Part shown: positions 5,903 to 8,100 of the stretch, in pieces | Layout of the letters: the number at the start of each line of letters is the position of its first letter | Position numbering within the stretch: the stretch's first letter is position 1 | Assembly (NCBI GenBank): GCA_905192625.1 | Contig: CAJJLI010000068.1 | Span: 1-8,100 of the forward strand | Source: an uncultured Clostridium sp. | Lineage (GTDB): Bacteria; Bacillota; Clostridia; Lachnospirales; Lachnospiraceae | DNA length: 8,100 nt | Direction of reading: 5' to 3' | The notes under the pieces: generated by a model | Databases searched by the model: none | The model's input: only the letters and a program-made list of their open reading frames with translations | Told to the model about the DNA's origin: nothing | Made by a program: the position numbers and the translations under genes

Positions 5903-7756
5903 TTGAAAAAGTCGATGAGGGGATACGGTTTTTACGCCGTTATCCTATTGATAATAATGGCGGCCGTTTACCTGTCAGAAGGCTTAAGTAACGGTAGTTC
6001 TAAGAATTTTGGTCAAACTGAGTTTATTCAAAGTTTAGAAAACGAAAATGTAAAATCCGTTCAAATCTATCAAAATGAAGAAGTTCCAACAGGGCGGATT
6101 AAAGTTGAATTAAATGATGGAAATATTTATACATTTAATTCAACCGACGTGAATGAACAAAGAAATCAAGCGATGGAAGAGGGAATTACCCCAATTGTCC
6201 ATGATATCGAGAAACCAAGCTGGTTCTTAACGAGTGTATTACCATATTTACTTGGGTTTGTTGTAATAATTTTAATGTTTTCATTTCTTACAAGTCAAAT
6301 GAGTGGCGGTGGCGGCGGAAACAGCAAAGTAATGAACTTTGGTAAAAGCCGTGCTAAGATGACGACGGATGAGCACAACAAAACAACCTTTAAGAATGTT
6401 GCGGGCTTACAAGAAGAAAAAGAAGAATTAAAAGAAATTGTTGATTTTTTAAAGGCACCAAAAAAATATATTCAAGTTGGAGCTAGAATTCCAAAGGGTG
6501 TTTTACTTGAGGGTCCTCCTGGAACTGGTAAAACATTAATAGCCAAAGCAGTTGCTGGAGAAGCAGGAGTTCCATTTTTCTCAATATCAGGATCTGACTT
6601 TGTTGAAATGTTTGTCGGTGTCGGAGCATCTCGTGTAAGAGATTTGTTCGCAGAAGCTAAAAAGAATTCACCATGTATTATTTTTATTGATGAAATTGAC
6701 GCTGTAGCCAGAAGAAGAGGAACTGGTATGGGTGGCGGTCACGATGAAAGAGAACAAACACTAAATCAGCTATTGGTTGAAATGGATGGTTTTGGTGCAA
6801 ATGAAGGAATCATTGTTATGGCAGCAACCAACCGTGTTGATATTTTAGATCCAGCAATTCTACGCCCAGGTCGTTTTGACCGTAAAGTTATGGTTGGTAG
6901 ACCAGACGTTAGAGGTAGAGAAGAAATCTTAAATGTTCATGCCAAAGGCAAGCCACTCGCAGAAGATGTGGATTTAAAACAAGTGGCTCAAACAACGGCT
7001 GGATTTACTGGAGCAGATCTTGAAAATTTATTAAATGAAGCAGCAATTGCAGCAGCAAAAGATAATCGTAGCTATATTGTAGCAGAAGATATTAAAAAGT
7101 CATTTATCAAAGTTGGTATTGGAACAGAAAAGAAGAGCCGTGTTATTTCAGACAAAGAAAAGAAAATTACGGCATATCATGAGGCAGGTCACGCGATCTT
7201 GTTCCATAAGCTTCCTGACGTAGGACCAGTTTATACTGTTTCTATTATTCCAACAGGGAATGGGGCAGCAGGTTATACTATGCCATTACCTGAAAAGGAT
7301 GAGATGTTTAATACCAAGGGAAGAATGCGTCAAGATATCATTGTTAGTTTAGGTGGAAGAATTGCAGAGGAACTAATTTTTGATGATATTACAACGGGTG
7401 CGTCTCAAGATATTAAAGTGGCAACAAAAACAGCTCGTAGTATGGTGACTCGCTATGGATTTACAGATACTATAGGTATGGTTAATTATGAAAATGATGA
7501 TGATGAAGTATTCATTGGAAGAGACCTTGCTCATACAAGAAGTTATAGCGAGACGATAGCAAGTAAAATCGATGAAGAAGTTAGAAAAATTATCGATGAT
7601 TGTTATAGTGAAGCTAAAAAAATTCTTGTTGACCATATGGATATCTTGCATAATTGTGCAGATCTTCTGATTGAAAAAGAAAGAATCACTCGTGAAGAGT
7701 TTGAAGCATTGTTTCACGATGAGGAACCTACGGAATCATTGACAATAGAAATTTAA
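5903..7756 (+). CDS. ftsH: ATP-dependent zinc metalloprotease FtsH
   Basis: This complete 617-residue membrane AAA+ protease forms hexamers that extract and degrade membrane and short-lived cytosolic proteins. The order is: transmembrane helix 1 (about 8-28), extracytoplasmic domain (30-105), transmembrane helix 2 (about 110-132), and a Gly-rich linker (135-139). The AAA domain has Walker A GPPGTGKT (204-211), the pore loop FVGVG (237-241), Walker [10 protein letters not shown] (259-267) and the second region of homology [14 protein letters not shown] (314-327), with arginine fingers R321 and R324. The protease domain has HEAGH (426-430) and a third zinc ligand, probably D503 in GASQDI. It starts with TTG at 5903. 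AAAGGAGG (5888-5895) is 7 bases upstream, an ideal site, and the hpt stop is only 19 bases earlier. B. subtilis FtsH is 637 aa and affects sporulation, cell division and stress response. No residue expected for activity is missing. Confidence 0.98.
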   Translation: MKKSMRGYGFYAVILLIIMAAVYLSEGLSNGSSKNFGQTEFIQSLENENVKSVQIYQNEEVPTGRIKVELNDGNIYTFNSTDVNEQRNQAMEEGITPIVHDIEKPSWFLTSVLPYLLGFVVIILMFSFLTSQMSGGGGGNSKVMNFGKSRAKMTTDEHNKTTFKNVAGLQEEKEELKEIVDFLKAPKKYIQVGARIPKGVLLEGPPGTGKTLIAKAVAGEAGVPFFSISGSDFVEMFVGVGASRVRDLFAEAKKNSPCIIFIDEIDAVARRRGTGMGGGHDEREQTLNQLLVEMDGFGANEGIIVMAATNRVDILDPAILRPGRFDRKVMVGRPDVRGREEILNVHAKGKPLAEDVDLKQVAQTTAGFTGADLENLLNEAAIAAAKDNRSYIVAEDIKKSFIKVGIGTEKKSRVISDKEKKITAYHEAGHAILFHKLPDVGPVYTVSIIPTGNGAAGYTMPLPEKDEMFNTKGRMRQDIIVSLGGRIAEELIFDDITTGASQDIKVATKTARSMVTRYGFTDTIGMVNYENDDDEVFIGRDLAHTRSYSETIASKIDEEVRKIIDDCYSEAKKILVDHMDILHNCADLLIEKERITREEFEALFHDEEPTESLTIEI

Positions 7757-8010
7757 GGTATTACTTAGCGGTTAAGTTGAATTGTAGATGATATAAAAAA
7801 GTGATTCAAAAGCATTAAAAATTAGATGAGATTACAACAAAGCTTTTTTATGGCTAAATTATCCATCGTGAAAAGACACAAAAAAGAATATAAATTAATT
7901 TAATGTTTGTGCACACTTATAAGTACATCAATGTTATAATAATAAACGTAAACCCCAATACATTATATAGTTTTTGCTACACCCCATAAGTAACAAAAAT
8001 ACCTTCTCCG
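7757..8010. other. AT-rich non-coding region after ftsH
   Basis: No credible coding frame was seen on either strand. ATAAAAAAG (7793-7801) and CTTTTTTAT (7843-7851) are complementary over 9 bp and end in a T run. The 41-base loop and pure A/T pairing make this only a poor terminator for ftsH. A short palindrome GTGCAC lies at 7909-7914, upstream of the promoter at 7932. ACCCCA occurs twice (within about 7950-7990) without evident structure. Confidence 0.6.
7932..7940 (+). promoter_or_regulatory. Extended -10 promoter candidate
   Basis: TGTTATAAT gives a perfect -10 hexamer (7935-7940) with the extended TGn motif. No good -35 lies at 16-18 bases; TTGTGC (7907-7912) is 22 bases away. Extended -10 promoters can work without a -35. 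Transcription would begin near 7947 and run about 100 bases to the terminator ending at 8044. Confidence 0.45.
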
Positions 8011-8044
8011 AAAAAGGACAGCACCCGTAAAGCTGTCCTTTTTT
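8011..8044 (+). terminator. Strong intrinsic terminator
   Basis: AAAAAGGACAGC (8011-8022) pairs perfectly with GCTGTCCTTTTT (8032-8043) around a 9-base loop, giving 12 bp, with six T residues at 8039-8044. It is the first convincing terminator after ftsH (255 bases from the stop), so it may end the tilS-hpt-ftsH transcript, the short RNA from the 7932 promoter, or both. Confidence 0.93.
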
Positions 8045-8048
8045 ATGT

Positions 8049-8100
8049 GTGTGCCAGGCATGGCACTAATCTAGCTAGTGAAAGTCTAGCCACGGGTATT
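8049..8100 (+). mobile_element. Candidate 5' end of a group II intron (runs past window end)
   Basis: The sequence starts with GTGTG, fitting the GUGYG 5' end of bacterial group II introns. GTGCCA (8051-8056) pairs with TGGCAC (8061-8066) around GGCA, then GCTAG (8074-8078) pairs with CTAGC (8086-8090) around the loop TGAAAGT. This succession of a GUGYGCC-type first hairpin and a second hairpin with a TGARAGT loop is how domain I begins in many clostridial group II introns, as I recall them. The element begins just after an intrinsic terminator, a known preferred landing place for group IIC introns. Only 52 bases are visible, so neither the maturase gene nor domains V and VI can be checked. 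The alternative is an unrelated pair of small hairpins. Confidence 0.55.

Noticed and set aside
1..8100. CRISPR arrays, insertion sequences, rRNA, prophage or toxin-antitoxin genes
   Set aside because: No spaced repeats, transposase frames, rRNA segments or small gene pairs were seen; apart from the right edge the window is conserved core genome.

Overview
The window looks like a core chromosomal segment of a low-GC, endospore-forming Firmicute. The gene order (HU, rqcP/yabO, yabP, yabQ, divIC, spoIIE, tilS, hpt, ftsH) matches the well-known Bacillus subtilis yabO-to-ftsH block. The AT-rich sequence, TTG starts with strong Shine-Dalgarno sites, absence of yabR/yabS/yabT, and a short single-pass SpoIIE suggest a clostridium, most likely of the Lachnospiraceae type. 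The species assignment is inference only. All genes are on the + strand, and I found no credible gene on the - strand.

Layout. 1-143 is the 3' half of an HU-type nucleoid protein gene, closed by a strong intrinsic terminator (173-209). 354-1878 is a compact cluster: rqcP (ribosome-associated quality control), yabP and yabQ (sporulation, spore coat/cortex) and divIC (division septum), the last overlapping yabQ. Two promoter-like sites of identical layout, resembling the mother-cell sigma-E class, precede rqcP and yabP. 1954-2105 is a self-contained tRNA-Met(CAU) unit with a perfect consensus sigma-A promoter and its own terminator. 2166-3796 is spoIIE, preceded by a promoter with a 21-bp spacer and Spo0A-box-like heptamers, as in the B. 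subtilis stage II promoters. 3826-7756 is a tight tilS-hpt-ftsH operon: tRNA-Ile2 lysidine synthase, hypoxanthine phosphoribosyltransferase, and the membrane AAA+ zinc protease. 7757-8100 has no protein gene. It holds an extended -10 promoter, a very strong terminator, and, starting about 5 bases after that terminator, two hairpins that look like the 5' end of a group II intron running out of the window.

How they fit together. HU, RqcP, DivIC, TilS, Hpt and FtsH are housekeeping functions (nucleoid, translation rescue, division, decoding, purine salvage, membrane proteolysis). YabP, YabQ and SpoIIE belong to sporulation, and FtsH is also needed for sporulation in B. subtilis. The block therefore mixes growth and sporulation genes, which explains its several internal promoters.

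No wholly new multi-gene system is visible. The points most worth checking are the candidate intron at the right edge, the reduced N-terminus of SpoIIE, the conserved 21-bp spoIIE promoter architecture, the paired sigma-E-like sites, and a possible short RNA unit after ftsH.
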